Source: an uncultured Bacteroidales bacterium | Lineage (GTDB): Bacteria > Bacteroidota > Bacteroidia > Bacteroidales > UBA932 | Assembly: GCA_944322925.1 (NCBI GenBank) | Contig: CALUQM010000005.1 | Location: forward strand, 18,685 to 82,684 | Length of the DNA stretch: 64,000 bases | Direction: 5' to 3' | Shown here: in pieces, positions 44,153-53,394 of the stretch | How the letters are laid out: each line of letters opens with the position of its first letter | Numbering within the stretch: the stretch's first letter is position 1 | The notes under the pieces: model-generated | Database searches by the model: none | The model's input: only the letters and a program-made list of their open reading frames with translations | Told to the model about the DNA's origin: nothing | Program-made: the position numbers and the translations under genes

Positions 44153-44160
44153 CAAATTTA
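44153..44160 (-). promoter_or_regulatory. -7 promoter box of rimP-nusA-infB
   Basis: TAAATTTG on the minus strand, 60 bp before the rimP ATG. Confidence 0.6.
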
Positions 44161-44218
44161 GAATAAATTTCACAATAATGAAAATAATGCTGATTAATTT
44201 CATAATATTAGAGTCGTC

Positions 44219-45208
44219 ATGGAGTTCAAGGCAAGAGAGATAGCCGAAATTTTGAAAGGTACCGTCGACGGAGATCCGGAAGTGAAGGTATCGACATTCG
44301 CAAGAATCGAAAGCGGGAAGCCGGGAGCAATATGTTTTTTCGCCAATCCTAAATACGAGCACTATGTCTATGACTGCGAGGCCAGTATCATTATTGTCAA
44401 CAATACGTTCGAGCCCCAGCGTCCGGTGAAGGCCACCATGATCCGTGTTCCGAACGCGTATGCTGCCGTAGCCGCCCTTCTCGATTATGTCACTGCCAGA
44501 AAAAGGTCGTACAAAAGGTATCGCGGATGTTTCATCAAGAGGTTTTTCTCCACAAGGATAGGCCGCAAGGTGTATGTCGGCAGCGGCTGCTATCTCGGCC
44601 GGAGATCCAGGATAGGGGATTACTCGAAAATTTACGAACAGGTATATATAGGGGACGATGTCAGCATCGGTTCCGGCTGCATCATTTATCCCGGAGTAAG
44701 GATATATCCGGGAATGGTGATCGGCAACAATGTCATAATCCATTCGAATGCCGTGATAGGGGCCGACGGATTCGGATTCGCCCCTCTTGACGACGGTTCG
44801 TACAAAAAGATAGAGCATACAGGCAACGTCATCATAGAAGATGATGTGGAAATAGGGGCCAATACTACTGTGGACAAGTCACAGATGGGTGCTACTGTCA
44901 TACACAAGGGCGTCAAGATAGACAATCTCTGTCAGATCGCCCACAATGTCGAGATAGGGGAGAATACCGTGATGGCAGCACAGACAGGTGTCGCCGGTTC
45001 CACGAAGATAGGAAAACACTGTATCATAGGCGGACAGGTGGGAATTTCCGGACACATAACCATCGCCGACAATACTACTCTCGGTGCGCAGACGGGAGTC
45101 ATCAGCAGCGTCAGGGAAGAAGGCCAGGTATTCCTCGGCAGTCCGGCTCTGCCTCATAAACTTTTCCTGAGGGCGTATGCGATTTTCAGGAGAAACGGAA
45201 AAGAATAG
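44219..45208 (+). CDS. lpxD: UDP-3-O-acylglucosamine N-acyltransferase
   Basis: 329 aa. The N-terminal uridine-binding domain (1-100) contains [13 protein letters not shown]; the rest is a left-handed beta helix of hexapeptide repeats ([32 protein letters not shown]) with the catalytic His in QIAHNVEIG, and a C-terminal helical tail. It adds the second acyl chain to UDP-GlcN in lipid A synthesis. First of the set lpxD-lpxC-lpxA. Confidence 0.96.
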   Translation: MEFKAREIAEILKGTVDGDPEVKVSTFARIESGKPGAICFFANPKYEHYVYDCEASIIIVNNTFEPQRPVKATMIRVPNAYAAVAALLDYVTARKRSYKRYRGCFIKRFFSTRIGRKVYVGSGCYLGRRSRIGDYSKIYEQVYIGDDVSIGSGCIIYPGVRIYPGMVIGNNVIIHSNAVIGADGFGFAPLDDGSYKKIEHTGNVIIEDDVEIGANTTVDKSQMGATVIHKGVKIDNLCQIAHNVEIGENTVMAAQTGVAGSTKIGKHCIIGGQVGISGHITIADNTTLGAQTGVISSVREEGQVFLGSPALPHKLFLRAYAIFRRNGKE

Positions 45209-45239
45209 GTCAGTAATATGGACATAAAGATTTTTTATT

Positions 45240-45247
45240 TATCTTTG
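45240..45247 (+). promoter_or_regulatory. -7 promoter box of lpxC
   Basis: TATCTTTG, 21 bp before the lpxC ATG at 45269, so lpxC-lpxA-wbqC can be transcribed independently of lpxD. Confidence 0.65.
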
Positions 45248-45268
45248 CCGTCCGAATTTTAATTGGAG

Positions 45269-46192
45269 ATGAAACAGTTGCAGCAGACATTACGGAAAAG
45301 CTATTCTTTCGAAGGCAAAGGACTGCATACGGGGAAAGTGGCGAGGATGACGATAAATCCTGCCCCCGTCAATACGGGAATCGTATTCCGCAGAACGGAC
45401 ATCAGCAAGGATATTTATATAGAAGCGCTGGCTGAATATGTTTCCAGTACGGACAGAAGCACCACCCTTACGAAGGACGGGGTGTCGGTAGTGACTGTCG
45501 AGCATCTGTTGTCCTCGCTCACCGGCCTGGGCATAGACAATGCGGTAGTCGATCTCGACAATGTCGAGGTCCCTATTCTGGACGGCAGCGGAAAGCCTTA
45601 TATCGAGGCTGTGCGAAGCGTCGGAGTCGAGCAGCAGGATTCTCCGCGGAAATACATCGAGCTCGATCATGAAATCACCGTGACGAGCGAGAAGACCGGC
45701 TCTTCGATAATCATCACTCCTTCGGACAAGCCGTCCTACGATGTGAAAATCGATTTCAACTCCAAAGTTCTCGGCGTGCAGACAGCACACTGGGATCCGT
45801 CCGTTTCCTATGCAGACGAAGTTGGAATCTGCAGGACTTTCGTTTTTTTCCATGAGATAGAGTATCTTTTCAAGAACAATCTCATAAAGGGCGGGGATGT
45901 GGACAATGCCATTGTGATAGTGGAACATCCTGTGTCCGTAGACCAGTTGGAACACATGTCGAGACTTTTCAACGTGCCTATGCTCGAAAGATGCGAGAAC
46001 GGCTATCTGAACAATCTCCAGCTTCATTTTTCAAACGAATGCGCAAGGCATAAGCTGCTGGATCTGATAGGCGACTTCAGGCTTGCAGGCGGTTTCCTCA
46101 AGGCCGGTGTGAAGGCGGTCCGTTCGGGCCATACGATAAATACCAATGCTGCCCGGGAAATACGGAAAGCGATTTTGAATCAAGACAGATAA
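45269..46192 (+). CDS. lpxC: UDP-3-O-acyl-GlcNAc deacetylase LpxC (not fused to FabZ)
   Basis: 307 aa from ATG 45269 (a TTG two codons earlier is an alternative). Zinc ligands and catalytic residues are conserved: His in VEHLLSSLTGLG, HKLLDLIGD (zinc His and Asp) and the general-acid His in SGHTINT. It performs the committed step of lipid A synthesis. In many Bacteroidota LpxC is fused to a C-terminal FabZ dehydratase (about 460 aa); here the protein ends right after the deacetylase (RKAILNQDR) and lpxA begins 15 bp later, so FabZ must be encoded elsewhere. Confidence 0.95.
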   Translation: MKQLQQTLRKSYSFEGKGLHTGKVARMTINPAPVNTGIVFRRTDISKDIYIEALAEYVSSTDRSTTLTKDGVSVVTVEHLLSSLTGLGIDNAVVDLDNVEVPILDGSGKPYIEAVRSVGVEQQDSPRKYIELDHEITVTSEKTGSSIIITPSDKPSYDVKIDFNSKVLGVQTAHWDPSVSYADEVGICRTFVFFHEIEYLFKNNLIKGGDVDNAIVIVEHPVSVDQLEHMSRLFNVPMLERCENGYLNNLQLHFSNECARHKLLDLIGDFRLAGGFLKAGVKAVRSGHTINTNAAREIRKAILNQDR

Positions 46193-46207
46193 TTAAAATT
46201 GACGATT

Positions 46208-47023
46208 ATGGGAAATAAAATCCATCCTCTTGCAACTGTACATCCGAATGCAAAAATAGGAGACAATGTCGAAATAGGACCGTACGCCTTTGTCGATGAA
46301 TTCGTGGAAATCGGAGACGGCTGCAAGATACTCCCTCATGCCACCGTCTTCAATTATGTGAAGATGGGCAAGAACTGCTGCATCTTCCCGGGTGCCGTAG
46401 TGGGCGCTATCCCTCAGGATCTGAAATTCGGAGGTGAAGTGACATACGTGGAACTCGGAGACAATGTGACGGTAAGGGAATGCGCCACGATAAACCGCGG
46501 TACCAAAGCCAGCGGCAAGGGCGTTACAAAAGTCGGCAGCAATACCCTGCTCATGTCCTACACGCACGTGGCCCATGACTGCAATGTAGGAGCTCACTGC
46601 ATCCTCGTCAGTTTTACCGGCATAGCGGGAGAGACGGAGGTGGAAGACTGGGCGATCCTCGGCGGCGGTACCTTGTCCCACCAGTTCTCCAAGATCGGCC
46701 AGCATGCAATGGTAGGCGGCGGTTCGAAGATAAACAAGGATGTACCTCCGTTCATCCTTTGCGGCAGGGATCCGCTTTCTTACGCCGGAATCAACATCGT
46801 CGGTCTACGCAGAAGAGGTTTTACCTCGGACCAGATCCGCTCTATCAAGGATATGTATGACCTGATCTACAATGCCGGCATGAATGTAAGCGATGCCTGT
46901 GCAAAGATCGAGGCAGGTTTCCCGCAGACACCGGAGAGGGATGCCATACTGAATTTCATCAAGAATTCAAAACGAGGCATCGTTCGCGGAATGTCGACCA
47001 ATTCCAAAGGTGAGGTCGAGTAG
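46208..47023 (+). CDS. lpxA: UDP-GlcNAc O-acyltransferase
   Basis: 271 aa from the ATG at 46208. Beta-helix hexapeptide repeats start at HPLATVHPNAKIGDNVEIGP; the catalytic His is in LMSYTHVAHDCNVG and the C-terminal helical domain ends the protein. First acylation of lipid A synthesis. Its TAG stop shares a base with the GTG start of the WbqC gene. Confidence 0.96.
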   Translation: MGNKIHPLATVHPNAKIGDNVEIGPYAFVDEFVEIGDGCKILPHATVFNYVKMGKNCCIFPGAVVGAIPQDLKFGGEVTYVELGDNVTVRECATINRGTKASGKGVTKVGSNTLLMSYTHVAHDCNVGAHCILVSFTGIAGETEVEDWAILGGGTLSHQFSKIGQHAMVGGGSKINKDVPPFILCGRDPLSYAGINIVGLRRRGFTSDQIRSIKDMYDLIYNAGMNVSDACAKIEAGFPQTPERDAILNFIKNSKRGIVRGMSTNSKGEVE

Positions 47024-47724
47024 TGTCCGTGCTTCTGAATACGGCGTATTTCCCGCCGATAAGCTATTTCGCCATTATGGCAAAAGACTTTACCCTGTCG
47101 CGCGACAGGGTAATTCCGTCCAAGGTCTATATCGAGGCCTGCGAAAACTATCAGAAACAGTCTTACCGCAACAGGTGTCTGTATTATTCCTCTGCAGGCG
47201 TGCAGGTCCTTTCTTTTCCGATACTGCATGTAAACGGTTCGCACAATAATATCCCGATAAAGGAAGTCGAAGTCGATTATTCTACGGACTGGGTGACAAG
47301 GCATGAGCGTGCAATAATTTCGGCATACAGGACATCCGCCTATTTCGACTATTATGCCGATGCCCTGTTTTCCATACTGGACAGCCATCCGAGAACGCTT
47401 TTTTCCCTCAATACGGCCATTACGGAATTTTTCATATCGAAGACGGGAATTGCAGTCGATCTGGCCGAGACGGAGGAGTTCTGCCCTTGCGGCTCCGGCC
47501 CGTACGGAGAAGACTACAGGGAAAGGATACATCCGAAAAGGCCTGATACCATATTGTCGGATATGGATATGGAAAAGCCGTATTTCCAGGTGTTTTCAGG
47601 AAAATACGGCTTTATTCCGAATCTGTCGGTAATGGACCTGCTTTTCAATGAAGGCCCCGATTCCATTCTGTGGCTGAAAAAGCTAAAATCTGAAACCTAT
47701 TGTCAGCAGCACATTCCAGAGTGA
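47023..47724 (+). CDS. WbqC-family protein
   Basis: 233 aa with GTG start at 47023, chosen because the family N-terminus (LLNTAYFPPISYFAIM) begins there; a later ATG at 47077 would remove it. Residues kept in the family include the RNRCLYYSS block, LSFPI near residue 65, and a Cys pair in FCPCGSG. WbqC proteins are found in surface-polysaccharide or lipid loci and may be PLP-independent transferases; biochemical function is not established. Translationally coupled to lpxA. Its last 42 bp overlap the end of the convergent FadL-type gene. Confidence 0.82.
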   Translation: MSVLLNTAYFPPISYFAIMAKDFTLSRDRVIPSKVYIEACENYQKQSYRNRCLYYSSAGVQVLSFPILHVNGSHNNIPIKEVEVDYSTDWVTRHERAIISAYRTSAYFDYYADALFSILDSHPRTLFSLNTAITEFFISKTGIAVDLAETEEFCPCGSGPYGEDYRERIHPKRPDTILSDMDMEKPYFQVFSGKYGFIPNLSVMDLLFNEGPDSILWLKKLKSETYCQQHIPE

Positions 47725-49350
47725 TCTTCTGTTGAGTATCTCGGGAGAGAAAGTCGTGACTGTGTTTTCACTTGCGTCGATGATGTAGTCATCGTACGGA
47801 TATATGAATTCGTCATGGTATTTTGTCATGCTGCACGCGATATCGGCAAAGAACGAACCGTTGGAACTGTATCCTGCACCGAACGAAACCTTGTGCGTAA
47901 GAGCGTGTCCGTCCGCCAGCTGGCCTGCGTAGACGATATTTCCGTCAGCATCGGTCGTTTTGTCGGGAGCTGTCGTAAGTCCGTATCCGGCTCTGATTGC
48001 TAATGCCGGCAGTGGCTTGATTTCGACACCTGCCCTGAGCATGTGCGAAGTTCCGAGAAAGTCCTTTATCATGTAATTTTCCGCATCGAATTCTCCGGAC
48101 TGCATCCCGATTTCCTTGAACATCATGGTACTGTAGTCGCACAGTTCATAATCCATGCTGACCAGTCCGTAAGTCCCGAAGGTGTAGGCAAGGCCGAAGT
48201 TTGCCCTGAACGGGGATATCAGTCTGTAGCTGTATTCTCCGAGAGGGGTTTCGGAACTCATGTCGAATCCTGAATCGCTGTATGTCGTGGATCCGCTTTC
48301 TTTCCAGGTTTCATTGACGGTGAGAGAAGTCGGTGTCTGTATGGCGGCTCCTATCCTGAGGCCCGCAAGCGGCGTGACGATGACTCCGAATTTGCCGTAG
48401 ATTCCGGCTCCGTTGGCGGAATATCTGTAGTCGTACATCATGTCGTTGAAGTATGTGCGGATATTCTCTCCCGTTTCGTTGTCATGGAATTCTATCAGGA
48501 AATCTTCCGGATCGACCGCCGATTCCATGAATCTGACGGATGAATTGTAGTTGAAGGACGTAATGCCGAGATTGGCCCCGACATATACGAAATCCGATAT
48601 GTTCATTCCGAAGTTGATTACGTAATCGTATTTGGCTCCGTAGTTCTGTCTCTGGTAACTCTGGTACAGAGGTCCTCCCAGACTTATCGAATTGTCTCCT
48701 TCATTGATGACTTCGGATGCCCCGATATATTCCGTAGGGGCATCCGTGAGATTGCTGATCATTCCCGACTGTGCCGCGAGGATAGTCCTCCACGGGGCAC
48801 TTGAATAGTTGTACGCGTCGTTGCTGAGCAGGTCTCCGAAGTCATATCCGTTGGCAAAATAGGCTTCCGCCCCCATGAAGGAGGTCTCGGCATTTTCTCC
48901 AGAAGTCATCGGATTGTCGAAATAGCAGTCGGTGGCATTCGACACGAATCCTATGCTTATGTTTTTTATGCCTCTTGTCCTGTGCGTGTCGAAATTAAGG
49001 ACGACGCCGAAATTCGGCACGGAGAATCTGGAGGCACGGTTGGTAAGCCTGTTGCCGAAACTCGACGGAGCGGTTTCGCCCGGGAGCAGGGTTCCTCCTG
49101 CGGTATTTGCGGAAATGCTGAGTCCCGGAGAAAATGTTATCTGGGAATACCCGGCTACGGCCGAGCCTGCCGGATTGATAGAGACAGCGCCCAAATCGCC
49201 TCCGAGTGCGGTGAACGCATTTCCCATAGCCAATGTCCTGGCTGTCCCCTCATAATTGCTTTCACTGAAAGTCAGGGCGTCGATGTACGTCTGAGCCTTT
49301 CCGGCGTATGCGGCGACTGCCAGTACAAGTACCAATGCTGTCTTTTTCAT
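47683..49350 (-). CDS. FadL/OMPP1-type outer-membrane transport protein
   Basis: 555 aa. Signal peptide (1-19, ending KAQ). The early NPAG motif (AVSINPAGSAVAGY) and the TLAMGNAFTALGGD block define the FadL family hatch domain; the rest alternates strands with aromatic girdles and ends IGFRF, the C-terminal Phe of a barrel. FadL proteins admit hydrophobic compounds across the outer membrane. Substrate unknown. The 42-bp convergent overlap with the WbqC gene is larger than other gene borders here. Confidence 0.85.
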   Translation of the reverse strand: MKKTALVLVLAVAAYAGKAQTYIDALTFSESNYEGTARTLAMGNAFTALGGDLGAVSINPAGSAVAGYSQITFSPGLSISANTAGGTLLPGETAPSSFGNRLTNRASRFSVPNFGVVLNFDTHRTRGIKNISIGFVSNATDCYFDNPMTSGENAETSFMGAEAYFANGYDFGDLLSNDAYNYSSAPWRTILAAQSGMISNLTDAPTEYIGASEVINEGDNSISLGGPLYQSYQRQNYGAKYDYVINFGMNISDFVYVGANLGITSFNYNSSVRFMESAVDPEDFLIEFHDNETGENIRTYFNDMMYDYRYSANGAGIYGKFGVIVTPLAGLRIGAAIQTPTSLTVNETWKESGSTTYSDSGFDMSSETPLGEYSYRLISPFRANFGLAYTFGTYGLVSMDYELCDYSTMMFKEIGMQSGEFDAENYMIKDFLGTSHMLRAGVEIKPLPALAIRAGYGLTTAPDKTTDADGNIVYAGQLADGHALTHKVSFGAGYSSNGSFFADIACSMTKYHDEFIYPYDDYIIDASENTVTTFSPEILNRRSLWNVLLTIGFRF

Positions 49351-49403
49351 GACTGTTTTGCTTTAGTCCAATAATAATTTGCCGTTATTCAGTGCGGTCG
49401 GTC

Positions 49404-50579
49404 TTATCTTCTCCGGGAGACGGAGCCTGACGAACCGCTGCCGCGGGATCCGCCGGAATAACCGGATGAAGGCCTGTTGTAGCTGGAAGACGGCGTGCTC
49501 CTGTTGTAGCTCGAACTCCTGCTGCTGTTGTACGATGGTGTCCTGTTTTGTGACGGCGCCCTGTTGTAGGTGCTGTTCCTGCTCCTGTCGTATGAACTGC
49601 TGCTGTTGTACGATCCTGAAGTGCCTGAATTGTCGTAGACCGGTCCGGAAGATCTGCTGTATCGCGGAGTAGCGGATACAGGTCTTCTGTAGTTGCTGAC
49701 GGTAGCCTTGTTCGAGGATGAACGGGAGCCTGTGCCGGTGTAGCGTACAGGTGATGACGAATTTCTTGTGCGGGATACCGTGCCCGAGGTCCGCGAGGCT
49801 GTGCCTGACGTTCTGGACACTGTCCCTGAAGCCCTGCTTCTCGACACGCTTGAAAGAGCGTTTCTCGATACCGCCGATGTCGTCCGGTTCCTCGAAACGG
49901 AAGAACTGCGCGATACGGATGATGAGCGCGAACCGTACGATCCTGTCGAATTGCGTGATCCGTAGTAGATGTTCCGGTCCGCATGATGGCTTCCGTGCCA
50001 TCCCCCGTGTATCGGGTGGAATCCGTCATACCATCCGCAATGGTAGTACCAGTGAGGGTGGTGCCAGTAATGGTTGAAACTCCAGTACGGCCTGTGATAA
50101 TACCACGGGTCCCAATACCATGGATCCCAATACCACGGATCCCAGTATGTATTCCACCACACGCCCGTGTACAACGGATATCCGTACCGGTATGAACCGT
50201 AGTACCACGGATCCCAGTACAGGGATATGTTCAGAGGCCTGTAATATCCGGAGTACCACGTCTGTTCGAACGGATCATCGGTCACGATGATGGAACTGAC
50301 CTGCGAATTGTTGAAGTTTATTACGGCTGACTTGTTGTCCGGAATTACGACAGTGTCTGCCGACTCTTCTCCGAAAAGATATATTTCAGAATTTCTGGTA
50401 CGGTCGATCATGGCCTGTACCTCCTTGTCTGCGCTGTCGTTTGCGACAGCCGGCGACGATACCTGACGGGCATGGTAGATGCCATCATTGAACCTTTGTC
50501 CTGAAGACAGGGAGGCCGTAGTCCCGCACGAAATCATTGTCAGTGCGGCCGGTATCAAAAGCGAAAGACTCAGTTTCAT
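49404..50579 (-). CDS. Low-complexity aromatic/Ser-Arg-rich lipoprotein
   Basis: 391 aa. Lipoprotein signal with lipobox MISC (Cys18). Residues ~20-105 are an ordinary, mostly polar segment. Residues ~110-205 are dominated by Trp, Tyr, His and Pro, including three tandem WDPWY units and a His-rich stretch (HYWHHPHWYYHCGWYDGF). Residues ~210-391 are almost only Ser, Arg, Thr, Asn, Gly and Tyr with repeated SVSR/TVSRT units. The first half suggests a compact aromatic or metal-binding segment and the second a disordered, positively charged tail, possibly wall-binding. No homologous domain was recognised; a role at the outer membrane is a guess. Confidence 0.6.
   Translation of the reverse strand: MKLSLSLLIPAALTMISCGTTASLSSGQRFNDGIYHARQVSSPAVANDSADKEVQAMIDRTRNSEIYLFGEESADTVVIPDNKSAVINFNNSQVSSIIVTDDPFEQTWYSGYYRPLNISLYWDPWYYGSYRYGYPLYTGVWWNTYWDPWYWDPWYWDPWYYHRPYWSFNHYWHHPHWYYHCGWYDGFHPIHGGWHGSHHADRNIYYGSRNSTGSYGSRSSSVSRSSSVSRNRTTSAVSRNALSSVSRSRASGTVSRTSGTASRTSGTVSRTRNSSSPVRYTGTGSRSSSNKATVSNYRRPVSATPRYSRSSGPVYDNSGTSGSYNSSSSYDRSRNSTYNRAPSQNRTPSYNSSRSSSYNRSTPSSSYNRPSSGYSGGSRGSGSSGSVSRRR
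50103..50147 (-). repeat. Triplicate 15-bp repeat in the aromatic lipoprotein gene
   Basis: Three tandem 15-bp units (50103-50117, 50118-50132, 50133-50147), each close to CCACGGATCCCAATA, encode WDPWY on the minus strand. A fourth unit lies at 50205-50219. Repeat number could vary by slippage. Confidence 0.75.
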
Positions 50580-50806
50580 AATGGAATCTCCTTTAAATTA
50601 AAAATATTTATTAAATTCGCGGCCTGCATGGCATTGGCCGTTTCCGTTTTCTGCAATACTGAGGCCAAACTCGTTTTATGGTACCAAGTTGCGGAAATTC
50701 CGGATGTGCAGACAGCAGTATGCGAGGCCCAGGCCAAAGATACTGAAAAACACCAAAGTAAACAAAAGAATTATTCTTATCCATAAAGTTATAAAATTCA
50801 GAAACA

Positions 50807-52285
50807 ATGGCAAAAGAGGTTACTACAAGGTCTGAAAACTATTCTCAATGGTATAACGATCTGGTCGTGAAGGCCGATCTGGCCGAAGCATCGGCTGTAA
50901 GGGGCTGTATGGTGATCAAGCCTTACGGCTATGCTATCTGGGAGAAAATGCACGAAGTGCTTGACAGGATGTTCAAGGAAACTGGTCATCAGAATGCGTA
51001 TTTCCCTCTTTTCATACCTAAGTCTTTTCTCAGCAGGGAAGCCGAACACGTGGAGGGATTCGCAAAGGAATGCGCGGTCGTGACACATCACAGGCTTATG
51101 ACCAATCCTGACGGTCCCGGCGTCGTCGTCGACCCTTCTGCGAAACTCGAGGAGGAGCTTGTAGTAAGGCCGACGTCCGAGACCATAATCTGGAATACGT
51201 ACAAAAACTGGATCACGTCATGGAGGGATCTTCCTATCCTGTGCAACCAGTGGGCGAACGTGGTAAGATGGGAAATGCGCACCCGCCTGTTCCTCAGAAC
51301 TGCCGAATTCCTCTGGCAGGAAGGCCATACGGCGCATGCTACCCGTCAGGAGGCGGAAGAAGAGGCATTGAGAATGATCAATGTATATGCTGATTTCGCG
51401 AGAAACACCATGGCCCTGCCTGTCGTTGTAGGACACAAGAGTCCGAACGAGAGGTTTGCCGGAGCGCTCGATACCCTGTGTATCGAAGCCCTGATGCAGG
51501 ACGGAAAAGCCCTTCAGGCTGGAACGTCGCATTTCCTCGGGCAGAACTTCGCAAAGGCTTTCGATGTGCAGTATACTAACAAGGAAGGCAAGCAGGAATA
51601 TGTCTGGGCTACGTCATGGGGCGTTTCCACACGTCTTATGGGAGCACTCATAATGGCTCACGGCGATGACAGCGGACTCGTGCTTCCTCCTGCCCTTGCG
51701 CCTATTCAGGTTGTTATGGTGCCTATCTACAAGAGCGCGGAAGAGAGAACCGCAATCCTTGACAAAATGGATGAACTCAAAAAGGAACTCGAAGCGCACG
51801 GCCACACGGTCAGGATCGATGACAGGGATACTCTCCGTCCTGGATTCAAGTTCGCCGAGTGGGAGCTCAAGGGTGTTCCGGTCAGAATAGCGATAGGCCC
51901 GCGCGACCTTCAGAACGGCTCTGTCGAGCTCGCGAGAAGGGATACCATGGAGAAATCCTCCGTGCCGCAGGAAGGCCTCGGAAAGCATATCGAAGATCTG
52001 CTGGCCGATATCCAGAATAATATCTATGCAAAGGCTCTCAGGTTCAGGGACGAGCACATCGTAAAAGTGGATACCTGGGAAGATTTCAAGGAAAAGATAG
52101 AGGAAGGCGGCTTCCTGCTCTGTCACTGGGACGGAACACCGGAGACGGAGGAAAAGATCAAGGAAGAAACGAAGGCTACGATCAGGTGCATACCTTTGGA
52201 TTCCGCAGTGTGCGAAGAAGAAGGCAAGTGCATTTATTCCGGCAAACCTTCTCACAGAAGGGTATTGTTCGCACGTTCATATTAA
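50807..52285 (+). CDS. proS: Prolyl-tRNA synthetase (archaeal/type 3)
   Basis: 492 aa. Class II motif 2 ([20 protein letters not shown]) and motif 3 are present. The C-terminal extension with a zinc-type Cys cluster (near [11 protein letters not shown]) and the lack of an inserted editing domain identify the archaeal/eukaryotic-like form common in Bacteroidota. It charges tRNA-Pro. The 227 bp in front hold no clear -7 box; the DUF3078 gene follows 15 bp later. Confidence 0.97.
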   Translation: MAKEVTTRSENYSQWYNDLVVKADLAEASAVRGCMVIKPYGYAIWEKMHEVLDRMFKETGHQNAYFPLFIPKSFLSREAEHVEGFAKECAVVTHHRLMTNPDGPGVVVDPSAKLEEELVVRPTSETIIWNTYKNWITSWRDLPILCNQWANVVRWEMRTRLFLRTAEFLWQEGHTAHATRQEAEEEALRMINVYADFARNTMALPVVVGHKSPNERFAGALDTLCIEALMQDGKALQAGTSHFLGQNFAKAFDVQYTNKEGKQEYVWATSWGVSTRLMGALIMAHGDDSGLVLPPALAPIQVVMVPIYKSAEERTAILDKMDELKKELEAHGHTVRIDDRDTLRPGFKFAEWELKGVPVRIAIGPRDLQNGSVELARRDTMEKSSVPQEGLGKHIEDLLADIQNNIYAKALRFRDEHIVKVDTWEDFKEKIEEGGFLLCHWDGTPETEEKIKEETKATIRCIPLDSAVCEEEGKCIYSGKPSHRRVLFARSY

Positions 52286-52300
52286 TTTAATAAATCTTGT

Positions 52301-53374
52301 ATGAGAAAACTATTGATCATCGCGTCCGCGGTTTTTATTTCGGCTGTTTCATACGCCCAGGAGCAGAAGCTCGACGGGCAGCTCAAAGTCCTTGACGAAG
52401 CCGCAGAGGCGGTAGCTTCCGCGCCCCGGGTGGAAGAACCTTCCGTGCCGGCAAGCCGGTACTGGAAGACATCGCTGACAACAAAGCTCGATTTCGGCCA
52501 GTCTTCCCTGACCAACTGGGCTGCCGGAGGTTACAACACTGTGACTCTCAAGTCATATATCGATGCGAATGCCAATTACGAGAAAGACGAGATGATCTGG
52601 ACCAACCGGCTTCAGCTCGATTACGGTTTCGTATATTCTGCGGACAAGCCTTTTCTCCAGAAAAGCGACGACAGGATCTATCTTGAAAGCAAATGGGGCT
52701 ATCAGGCCGTGAAGGACCTGTATCTTTCTGCGGAATTCAGTTTCAAGTCCCAGTTCTCGGACAGCTACGAGTATCCGAAATCACTTCCTGCCGAACTCGA
52801 TCCGGATGATCCTGCCGCGTGGAAATCCCAGAGGACCCTGAAGTCGGGAGGCATGTCGCCAGCGAATACTTCTCTCGGTCTCGGTATCGATTACCGGCCG
52901 CTGAAATGGATTACCTTAAATTTCGCCCCATTGACCGGAGGTCTCGTGATAGTGGATAATCCGCTGCTGAGAAAGTCCTACTCGATGCCGTTCAAGCCTC
53001 AGTTCGAAGATGCGCCCCTTACTGATGACGAAAAGAATGCCGGACACTGCTACAAAGGCGTCAGATTCGAATTCGGTGCCCAGCTCAAGGTCGATCTGAA
53101 GGTTAACGTAAATGACAATTTCAGCTACACGTCGCAGATCCTGCTGTTCTCCGACTATCTCGACAAGCCTCAGAATATCCGTGTCAACTGGGACAACAGG
53201 ATAGACTGGAAACTTACCAAATATTTCTCGCTGACACTTACCACGAACCTTATCTACGATGACAAGGTAATGATAAAGAACGATCAGGATATTGACAGAT
53301 ATCCTGACGGAAGGCAGCGTGTCCAGTTCAAGGAGTCTATGCTCTTCGGTTTCGTATATACTTTTTCGAGATAA
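52301..53374 (+). CDS. DUF3078 outer-membrane protein
   Basis: 357 aa. Signal peptide (1-19, ending SYAQ). The N-terminal mature part matches the DUF3078 pattern (ASRYWKTSLTTKLDFGQSSLTNWAAGG, in which Trp and the SLTNW block are typical), followed by about ten amphipathic strands ending FGFVYTFSR with a terminal aromatic, as for a small beta barrel. Function of the family is unknown. Between proS and tilS on the same strand, 15 and 20 bp apart. Confidence 0.82.
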   Translation: MRKLLIIASAVFISAVSYAQEQKLDGQLKVLDEAAEAVASAPRVEEPSVPASRYWKTSLTTKLDFGQSSLTNWAAGGYNTVTLKSYIDANANYEKDEMIWTNRLQLDYGFVYSADKPFLQKSDDRIYLESKWGYQAVKDLYLSAEFSFKSQFSDSYEYPKSLPAELDPDDPAAWKSQRTLKSGGMSPANTSLGLGIDYRPLKWITLNFAPLTGGLVIVDNPLLRKSYSMPFKPQFEDAPLTDDEKNAGHCYKGVRFEFGAQLKVDLKVNVNDNFSYTSQILLFSDYLDKPQNIRVNWDNRIDWKLTKYFSLTLTTNLIYDDKVMIKNDQDIDRYPDGRQRVQFKESMLFGFVYTFSR

Positions 53375-53394
53375 GGTGTTGTCTTCCGTCTGCC

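Noticed and set aside
50101-50220. Short repeats that could be read as a CRISPR-like or noncoding array
   Set aside because: Period is 15 bp in frame and encodes WDPWY in the lipoprotein; no spacers.
50628-50786. 52-codon ORF upstream of proS, beginning with a hydrophobic stretch
   Set aside because: No promoter or conserved feature; more likely leader of proS or spacer. Conservation in relatives would change this.
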